Origin: Ziziphus jujuba
Taxonomy: Eukaryota > Streptophyta > Magnoliopsida > Rosales > Rhamnaceae
DNA length: 64,000 bases
NCBI RefSeq assembly: GCF_031755915.1
Contig: NC_083382.1
Location: 33,192,501-33,256,500 of the forward strand
Direction: 5' to 3'
Shown here: positions 35,285 to 45,236 of the stretch, one piece after another
Layout of the letters: every line of letters begins with the position of its first letter
Numbering within the stretch: position 1 is the first letter of the stretch
Notes under the pieces: generated by a model
Databases searched by the model: none
Seen by the model: the letters and a program-made list of their open reading frames with translations, nothing else
Told to the model about the DNA's origin: nothing
Made by a program: the position numbers and the translations under genes

Positions 35285-37595
35285 ATGGATGAAGGCCACA
35301 ATGATTTGTATGATATTAATGAATTGGAAGAGTATTTAAATGAATCAGATAAAGCTGAATCTCAACCTTCACAGTTGGATAAACCTTATAAAACGCAAAA
35401 GAGAAAACCTTCTAGGGCTCCATCTTGGGTTTGGGAACATTTTGAAAAAATTCCAGATTATGATCCAAATAATCCTAGGTGCAATTGTAAACATTGTGGG
35501 GTAGATTATGCATGTAATACCAAGAGATGTGGAACTAGTACATTGCGAAACCATTTGATGAACCAATGCAAAAAATACCCTAATAGGATGGAGGATAAAA
35601 AGCAACAAGTTCTTTCATTTGAAAGTGGTAGTAGCAATTTGGTCTCTATGAGTACAACATTTAGTAAAGAGGCATGTAGGCTTGCATGTGCAGAAATGAT
35701 CATCATGGACGAGTTACCATTTAGCCACGTTGAAGGAGAAGGGTTTAGAAAGTTTTGTAATGCTTTGAACCCTAAGTTTGAACCGCCATCTCGTAGAACA
35801 ATTTCTAGAGATGTGTTTCAGTTGTACTTAGATGAGAAAAAAATTTTGAAGAGTGTGTTTTCATTGAGGAAGCAAAGGGTTTGTCTTACGACGGACACAT
35901 GGACTTCCATTCAAAATAACAATTACATGACTCTTACCGCTCATTTCATTGATGATGATTGGAAGTTGCATAAGAGAATTTTAAATTTTTGTATTGTGCA
36001 AAATCATAAGGGTGAGACAATTGGTAAGGTTATAGAAAATTGTTTGATTGAATGGGGTATTGAAAGGGTTTTCACAATAACGGTTGATAATGCTTCTTCA
36101 AATGATGTGGCTGTTAATTTTTTGAAAGAAAAATTAAATTATTGGAAAGGAAATGTTTTGGATGGTGAGTTTTTACATGTTCGTTGTGCTGCACATATTG
36201 TAAATTTAATTGTGACATTTGGATTAAAGGAAATCCATGATAGTATTGCTGGAATTCGTAATGCTATTAGATATGTTCGATCATCTCCTTCAAGGTTAAA
36301 CAAATTTAAAGAATGTGTAGAGAATGAGAAAATTGAATATAAAGAAACCGTGGTTTTGGATGTGTCTACTAGGTGGAATTCCACCTATTTGATGTTGAAC
36401 TCGGCTTTGAAGTATCAAAAAGGTTTTGATAGGATGATAGATGCTGATGGACATTATCTTAGATATTTTGAGGAAGATGAAGTAGGAAGGAAGAGAGCCG
36501 GACCACCTCTAATTAAAGATTGGGATAGTGCAAGGGTTTTTGTGAAATTTCTTGCTACTTTTTATGAAGTTACCTTAAAGTTTAGTGCCTCTTTGACTGT
36601 TACTTCTAATATATGTTTTCATGAATTGAGTTTGATGTATAATGCACTTGTTGAATGGAGTAATAGTCAAAATCATTTGATGGCCGATATGGCAAAGAAA
36701 ATGTTGATAAAGTTTGACAAATATTGGGGTTCACTTGGAAATGTCAACAAGTTGTTGCTTATTGCCATTGTGCTTGATCCACGATATAAGCTGGAATATG
36801 TATCATATCTTTTTGAGGATGCTTATGAAAGTGGTATGGTTGAATCTTTGACTAGGGATGTAAAAGATACTTTAGTTAACCTTTACAACTTCTATAAGGA
36901 AATTGATTCTATGAATGGGAGTTCTAAAGTATCAAATTCAAATGATGGTCAATCAATGCAAGCACAACAAAGTGGGATGATGATGGATTCATTGGATGAT
37001 GGAAGCATAGATGATCGTCGGCGTTTGAAAGAATCACAATTTAAAAAAAGAAAAATGGAAAAAAATGAATTGGAAATAAAGAATGAGGTTGATAAATTTT
37101 TGTTTGATCCATGTGAGGATGTGGAGAGTGAGAAATTTGATATTTTGGCTTGGTGGAAAAATAATTGGACAAAATATCGAATTTTATCTCAAATTGCAAG
37201 AGATGTATACGCCATTCCAGTTTCTACAGTAGCATCCGAATCTGCTTTTAGTACCGGAGGGCGTATTCTTGATGCATTCAGAAGTTCATTGGGTCCAAAA
37301 ATGGTGGAGGCTTTGATTTGTTCTCAAAATTGGTTGCAATCAAAGCCTATGACGTATGATTATAGAGTTGAAATACCAATAGAAGATGTCGCATATTATG
37401 ATTCTATTGAATCAGGTAAGAATTTTTTTTATTATTATTATTTGTAATTTTATTTTTATTATCTATTTTAGAGTTTTTAGAATTTTTTAGTAATATTTAC
37501 AACTTCGTTTAGCTTACTAATTAATCTAATATCATATTTTAATTTGTTTAGGAGCATCTTGGGTTACAAAACAAAGTTTACCTCCACCTAATTGA
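35285..37595 (+). CDS. hAT transposase with BED zinc finger (two coding exons, 724 aa)
   Basis: Exon 1 is 35285-37415 and exon 2 is 37552-37595. The donor is TCAG|GTAAG and the acceptor TGTTTAG|GAGC; joining in phase 1 gives the C-terminus ASWVTKQSLPPPN, which avoids a low-complexity read-through tail. A BED zinc finger (residues about 45-98) has Cys68, Cys71, His90 and Cys95. Catalytic-type motifs are TTDTWTS (Asp about 204) and TVDNASSND (about 267). The C-terminal dimerisation domain (about 617-685) contains YAIPVSTVASESAFSTGGRI. It matches the RICESLEEPER/DAYSLEEPER-like family, but perfect TIRs and TSD around it argue for a mobile transposase and not a domesticated gene. An intron acceptor (TTTTAATAG) sits 7 bases before the ATG, implying a 5' UTR intron. 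No stop or frameshift is seen, so it may be functional. Confidence 0.92.
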
Positions 37596-38465
37596 TATAT
37601 GATTACTTGGTAAGTTTGTTGTTAATTCCAAATCATCAATTATCTTTTACGTTAGATAATATTTTAGTAATACACTTAATGTTTATTGATTGCTAATTCT
37701 TTACATTTAATGCTTAATGTTTAATGTTTATTTATAATTTTAATGTTTGTTGAAGGATGAATGGAATTTGGTTTATTGAGGTAGTGAGCTTGTGGTTGCT
37801 GCTGGTGGCATTTCATGCAATGGAGAATGTGGAAGAAAACAATATTTAAACTAATTTTTATTTTTATGGATTATTAGTTTATTTAATTATAAGTTTATTT
37901 TAAAATTTTAGATTTCAAATATGGGTTGTATTTTATTTTGTAGCTAATAATGGTTGTAGACTTGTTATATACTTTATTTGTTGATGTATGGTTTATAATT
38001 GGGTGGTGGTAGTAGTAGATTTGTATTATAGTTGTATGATTATGTGTTGTATTATTTAATATGTTTGATGCTTAATAATTAACTTATTTGGTATTTTTGT
38101 TTAGGTGGATGGATGTATGTTAAAATTATTTAATTTAAAGAATAATTTGAAAAGAATATCTAATTTAAAATATAGATTGATGATTAAAAAGGTCTAAAAA
38201 ATTTTTTATACAATTTTGGTCCAAAAAATACCAAATTCGAAATATATATATATATATACAATTTGGGCCGAGGCCCAACACGAAGCCCAGACCGGCCCAA
38301 CCCGCAAACCCAACCCAAACCGATCAAGTATGGTCGGTTCGGTTCGGTTCGGTTTTTGTATTGGGTTCGGTTCGGTTCGGTTATGTAACCAACCCAAACC
38401 GAATTGGTCGGTTAGGTTTAAAAAAACCCCAAAAACCGAACCAATCCGCACCGAGCCCACCCCTA

Positions 38466-38473
38466 ATGTCGAT
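38466..38473. repeat. 8-bp target site duplication of the hAT (right)
   Basis: ATGTCGAT, the partner of 32476-32483. Confidence 0.95.
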
Positions 38474-40859
38474 GCTTACATGCTGCAATTTCATGGACAC
38501 AAGGAAATCTATCAATGTCAAATTCCTTGCATGAGCACGTCTTATTTTCTAAGTTAACAACTCCAACGAACATGCCATGGCCAACAACTTGAAACTCATA
38601 TAAGTTCATTGGCATAACACGTAAGCCGCTGCCATTATTTGAGCGGTCCTGCATGATTTTTTCCAACCAATTAGTAACAGGAGTTTGCATTGCAGCAGCG
38701 TTAGTTCGACGTTCATACCACCACCTTTGCAAGACATCACGAATGTGATCTAGTAATGGCAAAACAGGTTTATCCCTAGCATCAATAAGCACAGAGTTCA
38801 TGCTCTCTGCAATGTTAGTTGTCATTATGTTGTATCTATTGCCCGGAAAATGTGATCTAGCCCATTTTGAAGGACTTGCATCCTTGAGATATTGTACAGC
38901 TTCAATACTAACCCCTTCTAAAAGCTGCATGGCCTTATCAAAATCCTCAACAATATATGCTCTAGCTGCATCATTAAAAGTTGATATAATCGCGTTGACA
39001 TTACCTTTAAACTTCTTAGCACGTAAATTTGTACCAAGATGATATGTGCAGTGGCCATGGTGATTATTAGGGAAAACTGTACGTATTGCTTTTGCAATGC
39101 TCTTGTGTCTATTCGATATAAAAGCTATATTCGGATCATCCCCAAACGCTTCTTTAAAGCTCTCAAAAAACCACGTGTAAGCCGCATCCGTCTCCCCAGG
39201 GCCTATTCCATAAGCAAGTGGATAAATTTGATTGTTCCCATCTAAACATGATGCAATATATAACAAACCTCTATATCTATTCTTCAGTGTAGTTCCATCG
39301 ACAGCTACGACTCTCCGCATATGCTGGAACCCTCTAATGCTAGCTCCAAGTGCCATGAAAAAATATAAAAATCTGTTTTGATCATCAGTTTCAATTCGAG
39401 TAAACGTGCCCGGATTTTTGCTCTTCAAAACGTGACTCCATAAAGGAAGTTTTGCATATGAATCTTCTGGCGTGCCCCACAAACCTGATAGTGCAACTTC
39501 CTTAGCAGCCCATGCTTTGTTGTAGCTTATGTTTACTCTGTAATTAGAGCGAATGTCATGCACGATATCTCGAGGTTTGTATTGCCTTGAAATCCCATCA
39601 AACATTGGCTAGATGATGTCTCCGATAACTGAACTTGTTGCTTGACGATGATCCCTTTTCATGATATTTAAAGAGCAAATATGCTCATCCTTGAAGGCCC
39701 TAATCATGAAGGCCTCTGTATTATCACCATGTAGTTTGGTAGCACGAATTCGCCACATGCAATTGTTGTTTGCACATACAACCTCATATCGGACTCTATC
39801 CGACTTCTTGACCTTGAATTCAAAATTTCTCCTTAGTGCATAGAGATTAATCTTCTTCTGTAGTGCATTCTTACTCGCAAAGATTTGGTTGATTCGAATG
39901 ATTTCATGGGCATTGACGGATGAGAAGCGATGGTTAACCCTAAGTTCAGCCATGGTTGCGGTAGAATCCTATCGAATGTCCAAATGGTTTTCGGTACAAG
40001 GAGAGGCAAGCACATCATCATTCACATTATCAATTGGACTACTACCATAAGGAGACTCACCATGTCGACTATCACCAGCTGAAAGTTCCGAATGTTGGGT
40101 CCAACAAATGTCTCGTAACCCATCTTCACTACGATCAGTGTTGACCTCAATCTCAAATTGTTCATCTTGATCATAATCATGTCCACGATATTCATTCATA
40201 TCATTAATGTCGAAGTGCTCATTATCATGATCATGTTCCACAGATTGCACATTGTTTTCACAAATTTGATTTTCAGAGAATCCAGGTTGAGTTTCTGGCA
40301 CATGAAGTTCGGTCGCTGGGGACTGCATGTCGGCATCAGAGGTACAAGTAGCTATCTCGGGAACTGCAGATAATGGGGCATTAGTCATAAATCCTGAACT
40401 TGTAGGCATCCTATTCACAACACATCCAGCAGTATTAATACTCTTTGGAACCCTGGATAACACATCAACAATAAGTGGAGATCTGTCTTGAGGTCTGTGT
40501 GAACTATACTCTTCTATAAAACTTTGTAGGTCTTCATCATTTTCCACAACGTACGGCTCACATGACAAACACACATGGTATATGAACTTGAAGATTAATT
40601 GATGTTGTGTAGAATCTAAGTTGAGAGCGTTGTAGACAACATCTTCAAGTTCGGCCAACGTACAATTCCTTTTGATATGTATAATCTTCGTTCTTTGACG
40701 TTGGTATCTCCAGGTACCTTCAGAACATACACTCCATGTTCCATCGTAGAATAGTAAAACTGAAATTTGTGACATTGAGCACAAAAAGTTTACCAATTCA
40801 AAACATACTAAGTATCTACTTCTGCAATCGTAGAATCTTTGCTGGAAGGTTTAACTATA

Positions 40860-41697
40860 ATCCTGAAGCAAAAGTAATGAAAAAATACAAATACATTTTT
40901 AGTAAATGAGTACAAAAAATAAGCCAAACAATTATGTTATTAACGCCTAGTGGAATAACATTTTAAATACAAATACAAATGCATTTTCAGTAAATGAGTA
41001 AAGATAAAATAGGAATGCATTTTATGTAAATGAGTACAAATGCTGTTTAAGGGAAAAATGTTGCCATATATGTACACATATTTATATTTATAACACACCC
41101 TGTGAAAGTTGATAGAAGGTACTAGCTGCTGGATAGAGAAGACAAACGAGTTTTGTAGTTGGTCAATGTTTTCCCTTTCTGACCATGTAAATGTTATTTT
41201 TTTAATACAATATTGACTAATTAAATTCTTATTCTTAGGCTAATATATATATATATATTTATTAATTAAATCAATCCATTGAAAGGTCTAATGCTCTAAA
41301 TTTGACCTCGATATCATCTTTCTGTAAATTCAAACAAAACATTTTTGATTCATTTTTATAATATTATATTTAATTTTTTGTTCATAGTTTATAACGCGTC
41401 CTTTATTCATACCAATTCATACTTTTTCCTCACTGCTAGTATTGTGCTAAGGCTAAGTCATTATTTGATTTTGACTTTATCTATCACCTATACGTAAAGT
41501 ATATTTTAGGAAATTTTTTTTCATAAAATCAATTAACAAAATTAATATGAAGTATATTGTATTTATTTTTTGGCTTAGTTATTAAGCCATTTATGTTTAC
41601 TATTGGGAGTTCATGATTTCAAAACATTAAGATGGAAAAAAATTATTATAAATGATAAAAAAAATTATGTAAAGAAGTAGCATAAAGCCAAATTATG

Positions 41698-41728
<31 letters not shown>

Positions 41729-42460
41729 CCACATACCAGGTAATCGTTAACTCCGATCTGCAGAAACGTACAATTTAATTACATCCTTTTGAAGTGTATG
41801 GGCTCCACAATGAAGATTTTCAGATGATGCAGGAAGAGTGAACTGAACTGAAGAGATTTTGGGATTTTCTGCAATGTTCGTCAATGCAAAGAAAGAAGGC
41901 TGAAAGGTACCTAACCAACAAAAGAGAAAGAGAGAGGAAGACATAGTATACATTTAATGTGGTAGCAGGGACAGTAAGAGAGAGGGACAGAAGTTAATAA
42001 GGGTAGATAGAAATGAGAGATGGTCAAAAAAATTGTTTTAATATTATCACCTGTATTCGAGACAGTCAATGAGAAATGGAAAACTGTTATTTTTATTTTA
42101 CACTTTCATATCCATGTATTTAAATAGTTTACAAAAGCCAGACAATTAATTCCCTCCTAACAAGTCTCATTTGGACATACTACGATGGAGCTGTTCATGT
42201 AAAAGTGATTGATACCATCCATTTAAATTATCATCCTTCTATTTATTGCTTCTCCACATATCAAATAATATGGAGAATTTAATAATGAAATTGGATCCTT
42301 ACACATCATATTGACACAAGAATCATGTACAAAAACTAAAAAAAAAATCTGAATTAGCAAGAGAAAATTGTACAAGTGTTTTATGAATAAAAACAAGAGA
42401 ATATTACACCTCCTAGAGAATATTACAGCTCTTAGAGAATATTACAGCTCCTACAAAAGC
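40860..42460. other. Unassigned MULE interior
   Basis: Mostly AT-rich, with a TA tract at 41696-41730. A minus-strand open segment at 41747-41953 (SSSLFLFCWLGTFQPSFFAL, then AENPKISSVQ and ENLHCGAHTLQKDVIKLYVS) has a hydrophobic start and ordinary codon use. It may be another captured gene fragment, but I cannot assign it. A short 'agagaatattaca.ctc' motif is repeated three times at 42398-42450. Confidence 0.45.
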
Positions 42461-42464
42461 CTCT

Positions 42465-42599
42465 GTTGGTATCAATCCTGAATTGATCCAATGTTCCCCA
42501 TCAATGTCAAAATCTCGAACACCAACTGGCACCACAATTGGTATAATGCCAAACTTTAGTGACACCATTAAAAGCATATGGGGCACCTCCACTAATGTT
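42465..42599 (-). pseudogene. Unrecognised open segment fused to the VPS37-like exon
   Basis: After the VPS37 homology ends, the frame continues RNISGGAPYAFNGVTKVWHY and then shifts; a neighbouring frame reads FGIIPIVVPVGVRDFDIDGE then HWINSG. The smooth continuation suggests a junction between two captured fragments. The source of this part is unknown to me. Confidence 0.4.
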
Positions 42600-43382
42600 C
42601 CTCAACATTTCTTCCTTTTGTCTCTCAAGCTCATGTAGCTTCTCCTATGTAGCAGCCAACTCTGTTGTTCTAATAATTCTGCACTGTGACCATACAAACA
42701 AGAGAAAATGTTTCACAATCAACACAATAAATTCGACACTACCTAAAGAAAGCAAGATAAATATTACCTGATTTCTGAGCTCCATAATGCGTGGTTCATT
42801 TTCCAAGTTCTCCCCTGTGAGTTTAAATAAATTCAGGATCTGTTTCTCCATGCATAATTCAATTGTGCTTGACTGATATATATATATAATTAAAAAAAAA
42901 AAAGAACTAGCAGATTTCTCCATGCATAATCCAATTGTGCATGACTGATATAACAAAAACTAGTAGATAACAAGAAAAGAATAACTCGCTAGCTGCAGTG
43001 TTTCTTTGCGAATTTCATCTCTAAGCTGATAATTGTCAAGTTGCAAAAAAATATCTAGGAAAAATAATCAGAACATAGACTCAAGTATCACAATAGCGAA
43101 ACTACTATATATTGGGAAGGCATAAACCACCATGCTCATTAATAAACCATATAAATCAAGCACAAAAGTCATTGTATTAGCACAATACCCAATATTCACT
43201 AACAAGCATTTTAAAAAGGGGTTGATGCATGCACTTTATGCACTTAAGTACTACAGACAGATTCCCAAATAAGAGAAAAAGCTTATGTACGTACATTATT
43301 TTGAATTTTAACTTGATTGAGCGAAAGTAAAAATTGATGGTATGCATCCTTGTCAAACAAAAGCTTCCTTAACTCGTCAACA
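42600..43382 (-). pseudogene. VPS37: Captured VPS37-like (ESCRT-I subunit) gene fragment, four exons
   Basis: Minus-strand exons with consensus-like splice sites: 43382-43295 (VDELRKLLFDKDAYHQFLLS then LNQVKIQNN), 43025 to about 42987 (LRDEIRKETLQLA), 42814-42768 (ENLENEPRIMELRNQ) and 42683 to about 42600 (CRIIRTTELAAT, stop, EKLHELERQKEEML). They fit the Mod(r)/VPS37 helical domain. VPS37 is part of ESCRT-I, which sorts ubiquitinated membrane proteins into multivesicular bodies. The exons join in phase, so introns were copied along with them and the capture was from genomic DNA. There is no start, one in-frame TAG (expected Gln), and the end diverges after EEML. It is a fragment inside the MULE, not a working gene. 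Confidence 0.85.
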
Positions 43383-43984
43383 CTAAAAAATATCCAATCA
43401 AAAACAAGAGAATGATAAATATTTATCAATAATGTTTAACCCAACTGCAAAATAACATATCCAAATGAAACAAGAGAATGATAAATATCAATCAATAATG
43501 TGTAACCCAACTGCAAAATAACATATCAAAGCGTAAAACATTACAATAATCAAATGAAATATGAAGTTTATGACTTTTACAAAGATGACTAATATTTTCA
43601 CAAATAGTAAAACAGATTATTTGTCAAGTAGGCTTTAGAAAAATAAAATTAAATGACATAACAAATGTATAAGTAGAAATTAGTTTTCTCTTCATAACAG
43701 AAAGAGAAGGAACTAAGCAAGTGGTGATGATACTATTAGAACAGTTTGATAGAATACATGCTTGTCTAAAGATTAATTAACCTAGTTCCATAAAGTCATA
43801 TGAGTAATCAATATAAAATTTAGTCATGAGCATGAGGAACCTCACATCTTATCCTTCAAAACAGCAATTACACCCACAAGCCATACAATAGATGGTTTGA
43901 CTAACAAAAAAATTTATATTATCATAATTTCTACACAAAATGACCAATAACCCCACTTCCTTTCTACACAAAATGACTAATAGT

Positions 43985-44328
43985 ATATTTGTAGTGTACT
44001 CTACTTTCACTCTATTACCTTCAGATTTTCTTCTCGCAGAAGCAAGCAAGCAACCAAAGAAGCAAGGCATACCATAATTATTCATTCCAACCCATGTCCC
44101 AAGTGGCATATCAAATACAGTCAAGCAATGAGTTGCATCAAACACCACTGCATCACTAAAGATCTTATATGACTTGACAGAAGATGCATATGACCAGACA
44201 ATGTTCTATAGTTGGTTGTTTGAATCAAGTGTATACTCAAATTTGAAATTAGGGTATTTGTCCTAAATATTTCTGCACATATACAAGTCTATGCTCTCAT
44301 CTTCTAGGTCTAATTTCCTGAATGACTG
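43985..44328 (-). pseudogene. Captured FAR1-related (FRS10/11-like) gene fragment
   Basis: An acceptor TTTTGCAG precedes SFRKLDLEDESIDLYMCRNI, then a TAG, then PNFKFEYTLDSNNQL, another TAG, NIVWSYASSVKSYKIF and FDATHCLTVFDMPLGTWVGM, ending near RRKSEG|GTAAT. This is the region before and at the start of the MULE-type domain of FAR1-RELATED SEQUENCE proteins, nuclear regulators in light signalling that themselves descend from MULE transposases. The sequence is far closer to the FRS10/11 type than to this element's own transposase. Two in-frame TAG codons and the lack of the N- and C-terminal parts mark it as a fragment. The retained splice acceptor shows genomic capture. Confidence 0.82.
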
Positions 44329-44729
44329 CAAAAATACCAAAAGTGCACAATACCAAAAGTGCTAATAATAAATCACAGTTTCTCTTATTTCCATGCCTTT
44401 AAAAAAAATGGTGGGTTTTTGAAATTTTTTGAAAAAATACCCAATTCAAGTGAGAAATTGATGAGAAATTACAGATATTTAAAGAGATACCAGGGGACAA
44501 AGTAGTCCGAAATGGCCATGGTTCAAACAAAATGTTTGACAACAAAAGAGAAAAGAAGAGCAGGAAAGACAAGAAATGGGAAGGCAAGTAGAAAGTGTTA
44601 TCTGTTTTTTTTTTTTTTTTCGTCATGAAACGAAAACTCACCCGAAATGCTTCTTTGTGTTGGAAGAATTACAGAAAAGGTCGAAGCTCGAAGAAGAAGA
44701 AGAAGACGAAGAACGCTTCTACGGGAGAT

Positions 44730-44957
44730 GTTCATGGCAAGAACAATGGCCACAGCAGAAAACCTATAGTGCGCCTTAACAGTCAAAATCCAGTCCACAG
44801 ATTCTTTCCGAGCCATCAATGAAGCACCATTCGAGCTCAAATCGCTGAAACAAACATGGGTCTCTTCCTCTTTAGGGATTAGAGAGTCAAGCTGATGATC
44901 TTCCCAGAATAAGTCATTTTCCCTCGCTCTTGAGTTTAAAGACTTTAAAAATTGCAT
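44730..44957 (-). pseudogene. CYCD3: Captured D3-type cyclin gene fragment (first exon)
   Basis: The minus-strand frame has ENDLFWEDHQLDSLIPKEEE, ARKESVDWILTVKAHYRFSA and VAIVLAMN. It matches the acidic DLFWED/E segment plus the start of the cyclin N box of plant CYCD3 (ARKEAVEWIL...VNAHYGFS...AVLAVNY). After VLAMN at 44730 the homology ends or the frame shifts, just before the expected NY(L/F)DRF. The LxCxE retinoblastoma-binding motif is absent because the 5' end is missing. CYCD3 proteins activate CDKA at G1/S; this piece cannot. It lies just inside the right TIR of the MULE. Confidence 0.85.
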
Positions 44958-45213
44958 TACCCATTACACAAATCATCTCTCTCCCAAGCTCTGTTCGGCA
45001 TTCTGTCTCACTTTCTCTTCCTCTTTTCTTTGTGCTCCGTTCATGTCATTCAGATTCAGGGGAAAAATAATACACATACCCTTTCATTAATCTTTCTTTT
45101 GAAAGGATAATTTAGGAATATTGAAAAATAAAAGGGCAAAACAAAAAATATTGAAACCAAAGGGGTAAATTTCCTTAGAAGGCTTTCAATAGGGGTATTA
45201 GGCCAAATTCCCC

Positions 45214-45222
45214 CTCGGGCTT
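45214..45222. repeat. 9-bp target site duplication of the MULE (right)
   Basis: CTCGGGCTT, identical to 29074-29082. Confidence 0.93.
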
Positions 45223-45236
45223 AACTCCTTAGGCCT

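Larger units (their letters stand above)
32484..38465 (+). mobile_element. hAT transposon, apparently complete, 5982 bp
   Basis: The terminal inverted repeats TAGGGGTGGGC / GCCCACCCCTA are 11 of 11 matching. The 8-bp target duplication ATGTCGAT (32476-32483 and 38466-38473) is exact, the hallmark of hAT. Subterminal regions are dense in CCGAACC/GGTTCGG-type repeats (32500-32670 and 38330-38460), which are likely transposase binding sites. A long transposase ORF lies at 35285-37595. The 5' half is non-coding, with probable 5' UTR exons, a TA microsatellite and an exon-like open segment at 34493-34650. Perfect target duplication and an open transposase point to a recent insertion. Confidence 0.95.
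32224..40796 (-). pseudogene. MuDR-type (MUDRA-like) transposase gene, two TAG stops, interrupted by hAT
   Basis: One frame runs 40796-38466, then 32483-32224 beyond the hAT. The N-terminal part (40796-39969) carries a PB1-like SQISVLLFYDGTW domain and an acidic linker. A DNA-binding MuDR domain (39953-39609) has FKVKKSDRVRYEVVCANNNC. The MULE catalytic domain (39605 on) has VAVDGT (Asp), HCTYHL and NIAESMN (Glu). A SWIM finger is CSCKEFDIDRFPC then H. A C-terminal GRPRKKR and CRRCKQVGHN knuckle lies at about 32224-32330. In-frame TAG codons sit at 39969-39971 and 39609-39611. The second catalytic Asp, normally in IS-D-RH, is Asn (codon 39111-39113). The hAT splits the gene within the SWIM region. 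It once bound the TIRs in the nucleus and excised the element; it is now dead. Confidence 0.92.
29083..45213 (-). mobile_element. Mutator-like element (MULE), MuDR type, with captured gene fragments and nested hAT
   Basis: The terminal inverted repeat begins GGGGAATTTGGCC(C/T)AATACCC at both ends (29083 inward, and 45213 inward on the minus strand). The 9-bp target duplication CTCGGGCTT at 29074-29082 and 45214-45222 is exact, as expected for MULEs. Inside, on the minus strand from right to left, are a D3-type cyclin fragment, an FRS10/11-like fragment, VPS37-like exons, an unrecognised segment, a MuDR-type transposase gene split by a 5982-bp hAT, and a 2.3-kb repeat array. Without the hAT and its duplicated target the element is about 10.1 kb. 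The transposase is inactivated. Confidence 0.93.

Noticed and set aside
35285..37447. Domesticated DAYSLEEPER-like host gene
   Set aside because: It is enclosed by perfect hAT TIRs and an exact 8-bp TSD, so it is a transposon gene at this site.
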